Shown: positions 21,227-30,554 of the stretch, one piece after another
Layout of the letters: the number at the start of each line of letters is the position of its first letter
Numbering within the stretch: position 1 is the stretch's first letter
Assembly: GCA_028753945.1 (NCBI GenBank)
Contig: JAPNXP010000012.1
Coordinates: forward strand, 434,001-498,000
Length of the DNA stretch: 64,000 nucleotides
Origin: Hexactinellida sp. DTS-2022
Taxonomy: Eukaryota; Porifera; Hexactinellida
Direction of reading: 5' to 3'
The notes under the pieces: generated by a model
Database searches by the model: none
What the model saw: only the letters and a program-made list of their open reading frames with translations
Told to the model about the DNA's origin: nothing
Position numbers and translations under genes: made by a program

Positions 21227-24200
21227 TCATAAGGAAGTGTGTTCTTTCTTGGCTGTAGTATAGAAGGGATTGAAAGAGGGAAGTACGTTTATGGTCGAGG
21301 TTGTAACAGGGGTACTTGGTACAGAGGGGAGCATTTTGACAGGACGTCCGTCAGTCCGGAACACCCGGACAGGGATTGGTTTAGCTTGTGTTTCTACAGG
21401 GGAGAGGTCGTATGCAGGGGGCGGGGTCTCTAATATGGGACGAGGCTCAACCTGCATTATATTCGGCGTTCGCACGTTTCTGTAGCCAGATAGCTGCATT
21501 GACCTGGAGCTCTTAGAGGAAACCGATTCGTGTTCTGGGACCCAATCGAGGATCTTAGGCTCAGGAGTGAGCCCACCATAAGGCTCGTTTGAAGGCGCTA
21601 CTTTGCTTCCCCTCGAGGACCAGGGTTTGTGGGCCCCGCGAGAAGAACTGAGACTGCTGCCGTACGAACTAGAGGGCGTTACAGCCGCAGTAACCACAGC
21701 AAGCTCCTTCTTAGATTTCTCATAAACAGCGCTCGCTCTCTCCTCGGCTCTCTTCGCCTCGCTCGCGTCAGAGAACACGGGCGTATCTGCTAAATGCCTC
21801 CTATTATACGTCATTATCTCAAGGAGAGAAGCCTCGGCTCTCTTAGCTCGTCTCTTCTCCTCCTCGATCTCAGATCTCAGCTGCGACACGGTGGGAGCAG
21901 TGCCCGGCTCTGAGACAGGTGGGTACTTGTTTGTTTCTGTCTCATCAGCTGATCGGATGGCAGCCTCAGGTATTGGAGAAAAGCTCTCTTCAACTTGAAA
22001 GGGAGAGAATATGTTTGGTTCTGTTCTGAGTGTAAACGCATAGTCGGCTGAGGTTCTCGTGATCTCACTAGAGCCTGAGAGGAAGTCTCTAGCCAATGTC
22101 TGTGTGCCCTCTGAGAAAGTGACTCCTGTAAACTCCATTTCGAATTCATCTTCGTTAATAAGTTTCGAGGTAGAACCGGTGTACACCCCTTTATTCGAGT
22201 AAGTAATGGACATTTTAGGTGACCATTTGTCAGCTCTAATGTAGTCGGAATGCAGACAATGGTACAAGCACAGTACGACCAGAAATATAAGCATAACCAG
22301 ACTACAACATCCCAGTATGGTACCGACTATAATGGCTAGTCTGTGGGGATCCACAAATATTCCTTCGTAGATTGAGAGAGACAAGAACTCATAACCGAGT
22401 GCAGCTGTGAAGTTACTGGGCTCTAGCTTGTCAAATACGTATTTCGATGTGTCTGCTGGTACGAATGCTAATGGGAGACCGTTCTCCTCTCTCGATATGT
22501 AGAACACGATTATTAACCGGTTATTAGCAGCAATGGTGAGAGATTTGATGATACCACAAGCTATCTGACTAGTAGTGTTAAACACATCGCGTTTTCTGCG
22601 GTTATTCACACTTGGTCCTGCTATCCTTAACCCAAGTGAATAGAGGTTTATGAGATTTAATTCTGTGCTTACATAGAACTCTCTTGAAAGATTAACCTTT
22701 GTTTCTGACGCATTTAATGTGAGCTGTAACAAGTACCCAGCTCCTGGGTTGAAGTCTGTCAGTGTCTGGTAGTCTGGTATAGGAGGTATAGGGGTGCTAC
22801 TGGGAGGTATAGATTGGAGACTCGAGTTTTGTGAGATTGATACTCTCTGTGTGGGAAATAATGAAGAAGTATTAATTTGAGACTCGATCTGTGATGATGA
22901 ACTATTTCGTATCATTGAAATTATCGATGTTCGTGTTGCTATTCGAGATATAATTGGAGATGACGTCATTATCCTAGCCGATGCGTTTGGAAACCCGGTT
23001 GAGGTGGGAAACTGGGTAGAATTAACTGGTGCCATGGCAGGGAGTGACGTAGTATTCGGTCTCAGCTGCTGCACACTGCTTATACCTGATGACGTCACAG
23101 CTAATGAGGGCTGTACTGCCCGTGTTGTCGGAAATATACTCGAGACGAGAGGCTGAGAAGACAGTGTACTGTTCAATACAGATATTAAGGATGAGGTCAC
23201 AGATATTACTGGAGATAATGCCGTAGAAGGAGCAGGGATTGGTAAAGCGGATCGATTGGAAGAGAGAGTTATCAGCGTGTCTCTCAGAGATGACGTCATC
23301 AACTGAACAGGTGCAGATACAGATTGTGTGGCTAGAATAGGAGTCTGTAAGCTACTTGAAGGCAGAGACTGTTGGATTTGGCCCGACAGAGAAGTTAGCA
23401 TTGAGTGTCGTGTAGAGCTGATCTGTGATACACGGATTGAAGATGACAAGCTTGGTACGATTAGAGATAGGGTAAGCTCAGTGCTTGAAGTAGCTAGCAC
23501 AGGTCGAGTTGTGAGTGACGTAATAGGAATAACAGTTGTGTTTAGAATAGGAAAAGTAGAGGATAGCTGAGAGACTGTCATAGTAGCAATTAAGGTAGAA
23601 CTAGTCTGTATCTGTCCATACAAATCGAAAGTCACACTGGATGTCTGTAATCCTGTGCTCTCTGCCCACTGGTCAATGCTATACGTGTCTAGCACTGCCT
23701 TTGCTTGCGTAGCGAGCAGAATAGCTGTGTTATCTGTGACATAGAATACCACGCGTCTCGTAGCTATATTCTCAATTGTAGACTGATCGTACTCACTCCT
23801 TATGGCCGTGATTGTGAGGTTGCCAACTCTAACAGAAATATCATCAGTCGTTAGTGAATATGTAGCAATAGCCGTTTGTGCTGTTAGGTTGAGATAGCGG
23901 ATAGCTATTGCTGTAATAGTAGAGTTAATGTTGTCGTCCGTTTGACCAATATCTAAACTGGATAATGTGTACTCAATCGTAGCGATTAGATAGTGTCTAT
24001 AGGGCGATACTTGTGGTATAGTCGTAGGCTGTACAGAAGATGCTGAAGGTAATACTGTAGAGAGAATAGGAGGGTGAGTAGTGAGTGATTGCACTCTATC
24101 AATTAGAGTAGATGTATTTATAGAATGTGTAGATAATAGCTGAGAGGTGGATATAGTACTTGATAGCCGAGAGGTGTTAAAAACCGCAGAGGGTTGCTGA

Positions 24201-26617
24201 GGCACTGAGCGTGTTGGGACCACAAATTGGGTCGATGTATTAGAGAACAGAGTTTGCACTGAACTGGATGCCTGCAGGATAGCGGTCTGTGTTAGCATTC
24301 GAGAAACAGCTGAAGTTAAAGAGCGAACAGCTGACAGCAGAGAGGTGGTCTGATATATAGCAGCGGGAGAGAAGGAAGAGGAGGATTGGGTTTGTATAAA
24401 GCTGGTAGTCAATGGTACCATAGAGCTGGAGAGTAGACTCAAGTTAATAGTACTAGAAATAGAACTGGATGGGATTATTGGTTGTTGGTTAGAAGAACTG
24501 ACTGGAATTATTGGCTGTCGAATAATAGAAGAACTGGATGGGATAATTGGTTGCTGTATAGAAGAACTTGATGGGATTATTGGCTGTCTAGTAGAAGAAC
24601 TTGATGGGATTATTGGCTGTCTAGTAGAAGAACTTGATGGGATTATTGGCTGTCGAATAATAGAAGAACTGGATGGGATAATTGGTTGCTGTATAGAAGA
24701 ACTGGATGGGATAATTGGCTGTTGGTTAGAAGAACTGACTGGAATTATTGGCTGTCGAATAATAGAAGAACTGGATGGGATAATTGGCTGTCTAATAGAA
24801 GAACTGGATGGGATAATTGGCTGTCGAATAGAACTGGATGGGATAATTGGCTGTCGAATAGAACTGGATGGGATAATTGGCTGTCGAATAGAACTGGATG
24901 GGATAATTGGCTGTCGAATTGAAGAACTGACTGGAATTATTGGCTGTTGTATCATAGCAGTCGAGCTCTGCAGTGAAACGACTGATTGCGTTTGAGAGGA
25001 CACAGGTACAAGCGGTCGGGTTGATGGCTGAACAATGTGTCGAGTTGAATAGATCGAGGAAGAAGGAAGAAAGGCACTACTTGTGACAGGATACTGAACT
25101 GGTGAGCTCAGTGAGGATCCCAATACCCCAGTGGATGGCAGGTCTACTATAATGCGGGAACCTACAAATAAGGACATGCTAGTTGATACAGCAGACGTGT
25201 TCAGTGTTAAAGTATGTGTTGATGCGTTCGAGCTAGAAGAAGCCGTATATTGTAATGTTCTATTAGAGGTCTGCTGTGATTGAGACGGTACTTGTACTAC
25301 TGCACTTGATGTTATGGCTTGTAACGGACCATGTATGGAGGAAGCAGACTGAGATGGAATAGCTGGTTGGGAACTAGACAGGACGGGCAGAAAGGATGGC
25401 GTGTGTATCTGGGAAGAAACACGTATCACGTTAGGTATACTGGAGCTAGCAGCTAGAAATGGAGTAGATCTGAATACAGAATCAGCTGTTACAAGCTGTG
25501 TAGCAGTTATAGACTGAATCGCCATACGAGAAGATTGGGGAGGTATAACTGATTGAGATAAGACTGGTTGGGAACTGGACAGGACTGGCAGAAAGGGTGT
25601 GTGTATTACATTAGTTATACTAGAGCTAGGAGCTAGGAATGGAGTTGAAGTTATAGCTTTAACGGATTGTGTGATAGCAATGCCAGTAGTAGTATTAGTA
25701 GTTGATTGGAATACAGATTTAGAATCAGATGTTACATATTGCGAAGTAGTTGTAGGCGCTATAAGCGAAGATTGAGAAGACACACCTACTAATCCTGTTG
25801 TGTGAGCTAGAGAGGTAGGAACAGCTGATTGGGAAATAGAGGGAACAGTGCGACTAGCTACCAAAGGAGTAACCTGGGTTTGTACATAAGTCGAGTAGAC
25901 CGAGGTAGTTTCAACTGATATAGGAGTTGTATTGAGTTCAATAGCACTGCTGGGAAGTGTTGGTGAAGTGATAGCAGGTGTTGACACCTGCTCAGTTGTA
26001 AAGAAATGAGAAGAGACTACACTTGCTACAGAAGAGATGGAAGGTATGTACTGGAAGGAACTAGTATAAATAGAACTTGAGATTAAACTGCTTGATATAA
26101 GAGAAGTTTGTTTCGAACTAAAAGTAGCGGACGCTGATATGCTGTCACTTGTGAAAGAATCCTTCCAGTTACTCGTATTACAATTCCTATAGAACACCTC
26201 GATAGCATCAGTAGCGAGTATAAATGTACCATTCTGTGCGAGGTAAAACTCAAACAAAACCATTGTACCTACGGAGCCATCTTCATAGTTAAACTGACTA
26301 ACGTGATAAGTTTTGTAGAAAAGAGAAATATTGAGATTAGTTATCTCAACTACTAACAGATCAGTGGTACTGTAGGATGTAGAGTTGACTTCTTCTCTCG
26401 ATATATTGAGATAGCAACTAGCTAGCACTATCCCATATTGAGGTAATATTATCGTAGATGGCTGGTACAATGCAATTATAATCGGTTTACGATATCTGAT
26501 GGTAATATTAATGTAGTGGAGATAAGGATCGAGTGCTGTTGTATTAGCAATCTGGCCATTAATTGTATCAGCATAGAACAATATACCAATCAATAGAATG
26601 AACTGTACCAAATTCAT
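21227..26617 (-). CDS. Giant mucin-like single-pass membrane protein (KIAA1549-like?)
   Basis: Single exon, 1796 aa. A signal peptide (LVQFILLIGILFYADTING) is followed by a Ser/Thr/Pro-rich, N-glycosylation-rich ectodomain, one transmembrane helix (LAIIVGTILGCCSLVMLIFL, about residue 1410) and a cytoplasmic tail of about 360 aa containing a charged coiled-coil-like stretch (SEIEEEKRRAKRAEASLLE) and proline-rich C-terminus. Three folded islands share a pattern of a beta strand, a Gly/Asn turn and an (A/P)AT/AD helix: VLFEFYLAQNGTFILATDAI near the N-terminus, VVFYVTDNTAILLATQAKAV centrally, and LIIVFYISREENGLPLAFVP before the membrane. The third has a furin-like RRKR. This layout recalls SEA-like modules and UPF0606/KIAA1549 proteins, an inference from pattern only. 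Probably a surface mucin or adhesion receptor. Confidence 0.8.
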   Translation of the reverse strand: MNLVQFILLIGILFYADTINGQIANTTALDPYLHYINITIRYRKPIIIALYQPSTIILPQYGIVLASCYLNISREEVNSTSYSTTDLLVVEITNLNISLFYKTYHVSQFNYEDGSVGTMVLFEFYLAQNGTFILATDAIEVFYRNCNTSNWKDSFTSDSISASATFSSKQTSLISSSLISSSIYTSSFQYIPSISSVASVVSSHFFTTEQVSTPAITSPTLPSSAIELNTTPISVETTSVYSTYVQTQVTPLVASRTVPSISQSAVPTSLAHTTGLVGVSSQSSLIAPTTTSQYVTSDSKSVFQSTTNTTTGIAITQSVKAITSTPFLAPSSSITNVIHTPFLPVLSSSQPVLSQSVIPPQSSRMAIQSITATQLVTADSVFRSTPFLAASSSIPNVIRVSSQIHTPSFLPVLSSSQPAIPSQSASSIHGPLQAITSSAVVQVPSQSQQTSNRTLQYTASSSSNASTHTLTLNTSAVSTSMSLFVGSRIIVDLPSTGVLGSSLSSPVQYPVTSSAFLPSSSIYSTRHIVQPSTRPLVPVSSQTQSVVSLQSSTAMIQQPIIPVSSSIRQPIIPSSSIRQPIIPSSSIRQPIIPSSSIRQPIIPSSSSIRQPIIPSSSSIIRQPIIPVSSSNQQPIIPSSSSIQQPIIPSSSSIIRQPIIPSSSSTRQPIIPSSSSTRQPIIPSSSSIQQPIIPSSSSIIRQPIIPVSSSNQQPIIPSSSISSTINLSLLSSSMVPLTTSFIQTQSSSSFSPAAIYQTTSLLSAVRSLTSAVSRMLTQTAILQASSSVQTLFSNTSTQFVVPTRSVPQQPSAVFNTSRLSSTISTSQLLSTHSINTSTLIDRVQSLTTHPPILSTVLPSASSVQPTTIPQVSPYRHYLIATIEYTLSSLDIGQTDDNINSTITAIAIRYLNLTAQTAIATYSLTTDDISVRVGNLTITAIRSEYDQSTIENIATRRVVFYVTDNTAILLATQAKAVLDTYSIDQWAESTGLQTSSVTFDLYGQIQTSSTLIATMTVSQLSSTFPILNTTVIPITSLTTRPVLATSSTELTLSLIVPSLSSSIRVSQISSTRHSMLTSLSGQIQQSLPSSSLQTPILATQSVSAPVQLMTSSLRDTLITLSSNRSALPIPAPSTALSPVISVTSSLISVLNSTLSSQPLVSSIFPTTRAVQPSLAVTSSGISSVQQLRPNTTSLPAMAPVNSTQFPTSTGFPNASARIMTSSPIISRIATRTSIISMIRNSSSSQIESQINTSSLFPTQRVSISQNSSLQSIPPSSTPIPPIPDYQTLTDFNPGAGYLLQLTLNASETKVNLSREFYVSTELNLINLYSLGLRIAGPSVNNRRKRDVFNTTSQIACGIIKSLTIAANNRLIIVFYISREENGLPLAFVPADTSKYVFDKLEPSNFTAALGYEFLSLSIYEGIFVDPHRLAIIVGTILGCCSLVMLIFLVVLCLYHCLHSDYIRADKWSPKMSITYSNKGVYTGSTSKLINEDEFEMEFTGVTFSEGTQTLARDFLSGSSEITRTSADYAFTLRTEPNIFSPFQVEESFSPIPEAAIRSADETETNKYPPVSEPGTAPTVSQLRSEIEEEKRRAKRAEASLLEIMTYNRRHLADTPVFSDASEAKRAEERASAVYEKSKKELAVVTAAVTPSSSYGSSLSSSRGAHKPWSSRGSKVAPSNEPYGGLTPEPKILDWVPEHESVSSKSSRSMQLSGYRNVRTPNIMQVEPRPILETPPPAYDLSPVETQAKPIPVRVFRTDGRPVKMLPSVPSTPVTTSTINVLPSFNPFYTTAKKEHTSL
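24465..24950 (-). repeat. QPIIPSSS tandem repeat array in the mucin-like gene
   Basis: Fifteen in-frame copies of a 10-12 residue unit (IRQPIIPSSS, with TRQ, NQQ, IQQ and IIRQ variants). DNA units are about 30-36 bp and nearly identical, and blocks of several units have been duplicated together. This is a variable-number-type array of the kind found in mucin ectodomains. Confidence 0.95.
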
Positions 26618-26896
26618 TGCATCTCAGAGTATAGCTAAATAGAATATATTTAATAAACCTAGAGAGAGATTACAGTTAATTCATGGGAACTTATTTCCTT
26701 GTTACTTATGGATTTATGACAATTAGCAAATAAATTAAAAAGTGCTTAGTGTAACCCATTCAAATAAATACCTTTTAATTCCCGCAGTCACAGAATTAAA
26801 CCGCAAGAGTATAAGAATCGATTTATATACTGAGGATATATCTGGGCTTGGTATAAGCCCAGTAATATACAGATACGCAGCAGAACTAATATGCCT

Positions 26897-28034
26897 TCAA
26901 AAATGCACATTTCCTAATGAGCTGTCGAATAAAGCAGCAAGTGAATTTGAACTATTTTTCTTTGATAGCACCGTTTTAGGTGTCACTGGAGGTTGCTGTA
27001 TGTGGTGAGCACATTTGTATACAGACTCTATAGCCGAATTGCTAAGGGATTTCAGAACGAGAACATCTTTGTAGAGAGGCGACTGTGGACCTAACTCTGG
27101 GGTGCTCAAGAGGGCTGATAGGTTACCGTGTAACTTCCCCATGTTCGTAACAGAGTCAACGACTCGTCGCTCTTGGGCTGGATCCTATATTAATATAATA
27201 AATAATTGTAATTATTAAGTAAGATAAGCCACCTGTGATTCATAAAAACGGTTTATCCATTATGAACAGTCCATTGTTCCAAAATAATAATTTCCACATA
27301 AGATACTTCAGGTCAACTCTTGTTATAACCAAGTCGGATATAACGAAATGAAACTACGGTCCCGAGCACTTCGTTAAAACGTGAGTTGACTGTATGTAAG
27401 AATAGGTTGAATTGTGTGGTAATGAATAAAAAGAGTGCATATTACCTGATTGGTATGTTGTGCATTAAAAATCCCAGGGTTCAAAGGTTGGCTGTGTTTG
27501 CGTCCGCGTATTGAGTTAGATAGGAATCTGTCATCAACCGCGTTGAGATCGATCGTGCACTTGAGAGCTGAAATCCAGTCCTGCCGCTCTGTTGGGGAGG
27601 AGGCTCGGAGTTTATACGTGTCGCCGTTAGCAGCGATAACTTCGAAACCCATCGGGTCATCTGGAATGTTTGCTATAACGGCTGAGCTTATGGAGAGCCA
27701 GCCCCTCGCCGGCTGAGAAATCTGATCCTTGGAGATGTAGTACTGGAGAATCCCAGTGCTGGGGTCGAGATATAAGTAGCGACGTTGGTAACCTATGATA
27801 TGCAATAATATTCATATGTTAATAATAATAATATGTTGACATACCTTTCATGAGATTTGTCCATTTTTGCAGGTAGCCCTCAGTAGCGCGCATTTTTAAT
27901 TTATTGTCTATTGAGTCTCTTTTGGCTCTCTTCTCTACAGCTGAGATTATGTTCTTCTCGTCTGTAGAGAGGCCAGTCTCTCTGAGAGGAGAGGCGAACT
28001 CTTGCGAGCTTTCCACTTCAGTTTGCTGCGACAT
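26897..28034 (-). CDS. PH-domain protein resembling the N-terminus of ORP9/10/11
   Basis: Three exons: 28034-27845, 27792-27446, 27184-26897; 274 aa. After about 45 charged residues a PH domain starts at TEGYLQKWTNLMKGYQRRYL and continues with DPSTGILQYYISKD, FEVIAANGDTYKLRA and the closing helix ERQDWISALK. The KWTNLMKG start and the later SNSAIESVYKCAHHIQ helix match the N-terminal parts of oxysterol-binding-protein-related proteins 9-11. Those proteins use the PH domain to bind phosphoinositides at Golgi or ER contact sites. The lipid-transfer ORD domain is absent: exon 3 ends in a stop and the next gene on this strand is the mucin. It may be a PH-only regulator or a truncated paralogue. 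Intron 2 holds a MITE. Confidence 0.82.
27308..27394. mobile_element. MITE, family C, PH-protein intron 2
   Basis: Short copy: CAGGTCAACTCTTGTTATAA at one end and CGTGAGTTGACTGTA at the other, with internal CCAAGTCGGATATAACGAAA. Confidence 0.75.
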
Positions 28035-28773
28035 TAGTCAGTCAGTGTATTATATGCATAACTAGATTCTAGCTAGACACAATAAACAATAGTAAATTGT
28101 AATAGAATATATACCAAGTTAATACAACTTAATTCGAAGTCAATTCGATTTCTAAGGTGAGTAAATCAATTTAAGTCATCCATACCAGATGGCATAATTA
28201 ACTTTCTAATAAAATTACGAGTATTGCTGAAACATGAAACAAAATGCTGAAACGTACACACGTTATACTGCAAGACATTAACGGTTTGCCAAGGGTTTTC
28301 AACAACTCAAAAAATCATTTAATTAGAATTTCCGAATTCTATTTGCGATCCAAACTGTAATTCCAAAAAATAGCATTTTAATACCAAAATATGTCGAATT
28401 TTGTTGTTTCACGTATTTATACAGACTAAGCTCATTACCATTAATTAATTAAGAGTAGATGAAAACATAATCTTGCTAACAAAGGCATTCCTATTGTAAT
28501 TGTATAGTATTTTAATTCCTTATAAGCTCTTATTTGTCATCGGAACAGTTCAGATAATAAATCTATAAATTAAGAAATGCAATAATCCATACAGTAACAA
28601 TTTGACACCAACAAAATAGAAGTGAGGATTCAAGTTATAGCTAAACTTATTACGAGATTGGATATGTATGGATACTGTGTTGCTAACTATATTAGTTTCA
28701 GCGCAAAATTGAGAGCTGTACTATTCTGGCTTTCCGAATACGTACCTCAACCGTTTCCCTACCAAAGCCGATA
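28035..28773. other. Intergenic, DIDO-like 3' end to PH-protein 5' end
   Basis: About 740 bp of AT-rich sequence between two minus-strand genes. No coding exon, RNA gene or TIR element was recognised. Confidence 0.5.
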
Positions 28774-30517
28774 TTATTGTCTAGGATTTTGATACAAGTA
28801 CTGTCCTCTGAAAACCCCGGGCACCCCGCGGTCCATTCGTTCTCTGCGCAGCTCGTCCAGAGCTCTGGCGCGGACAAACGGAGAAACAAACGGTCTACGC
28901 GGGTCTATGTCTGCCATGCGTAACGGAGACCTTTCGCGAATAGCGTCGATATTCGCAGGGCCTGGAAGCGCGAGTCTGGCCCTCACACGCAACAACTCCC
29001 GCTCTCGCTCTAAGGCTAACAGCTGTCTCTCTCTGAGAGTGGGCTGTGCGTCCCTACGCGGGAGCTCCTCACGCTCCCTCAGAAGTCTCTCTCTGCTCAG
29101 CATAGACACGGGCTCCTTATCCCTAGGGATCTCGTCTCGGGAGTGCGCCTTTCGGTTCCGCTCGCGAGACCGAGACCGCCGCCTACGCCCCCCTTTGTGC
29201 TCCCGCTCCCGGGACCGGGTCCGGGACCTGCGTCTGGCGGGCTTATCGCCCCGCTCTTGGGGCTTTGTAGCAACCGGGCTGGAAGCAGGCACTACCGGGC
29301 TGTTTAGCTTCTCCTGCATGGCTAGCAGCTTTTCGCGCTGCAAGTGCTTGGGTGGGAACTTGTTTAAATCCTCGCTTGATAGCGCAATGTCATTACCCTC
29401 CAACTCGGGTTGAGTGGTATCGAGAGAGACGGATTCCTTTCGCACAAACTCGTTGTTATCTATCGCCTCTTGTACGACCTGTGGGTATAGCTCTTCGGAT
29501 ATTGGAACAGGTTCGAGTGGAACAGCGGTCTCTCCCTGGAAGAGTAACTTGTCAGGAGACTTGTCTGTCTGCTCAGATTGTTTGGCAGTTGTTTCGTCTG
29601 CTTTATCAAAATCTTTGTTCCTAGAATATCTAGATCTTCTCCTCGATCGTCTTTCGTTTTTCTTTATTCCTAACGGTTCAGTTTCATCTTTCCCAGGCCT
29701 GTCCTCTTCTCTCTTAGGATATCCGTCTTCGTTTCCCTCTCTGGATCGGAGCTTTGGGGACTTTCGTATTCTGTCCCTCTTCCGCACCCTCATGGTGGGT
29801 CTCGGTCTGCTGATGGGCTCAAAGCTGGGTTTGGGCGGGGACTCCAGGGACCTGTAGAGCTTGAGAGGAGCGCCTAGCATTTCCTTCTCCTGCGGAAACT
29901 CTCGCTTCAATCGGATCCTATCGCGCTCTAGCAGAGACGGCCTAACGCCGACTCCAAAGAGAGTCCCCCTCCCTCTGATGCTGACCTCTCTCCTGGCCAG
30001 GTCTAGATGGTGGCTAATCGCAGTTCTCAGCGGGAGTCTCCTGCGCAGGAAGGGGGGCAGGGGTCTGTCCTCGAGGTGTGTCTGCCCCAGGTATTCTGCG
30101 TCCAGTCTGAAGTCCCTCCTCGCGCGCTCTAAGTCCCAGGACAGCGTCCCCTGCTCCCTGTCTCTCTCGTCTCTGTACTCCCTCCCTGGCAGCTCCCGCT
30201 CGCTCTTCTTATCGAGAGACCGGCGCTCGTTTCCCGGCCACTTATCTTCCTCTCTCAGCTGCTCAAAAGGAGGCCTCCAGTCTCTTCCCTCCTCGTTCAC
30301 ATCGTGCTGCGGATAGAAATCGCGATTCTTCTCGCCCTCTTCAGCGCGGATAGGATTGTGCTCATTGTCTGCAAATCCTCTCTCGAAGTATCTCCCAGTT
30401 TGCTGTCGCGCGGGGTACTCCCTATGAGCGCGCTGCTCGCTGTTCTCACTCGCGTGCTGAGTCTGGTTAGCGAACTCCTGTGTATGTGTAGGCCGTCTCA
30501 ACTCCTGATCCTGATCC

Positions 30518-30554
<37 letters not shown>

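Noticed and set aside
24686-24922. Possible CRISPR-like array or plus-strand repeat protein
   Set aside because: The near-identical units are the antisense of the in-frame QPIIPSSS array; no spacers exist and the genome is animal.
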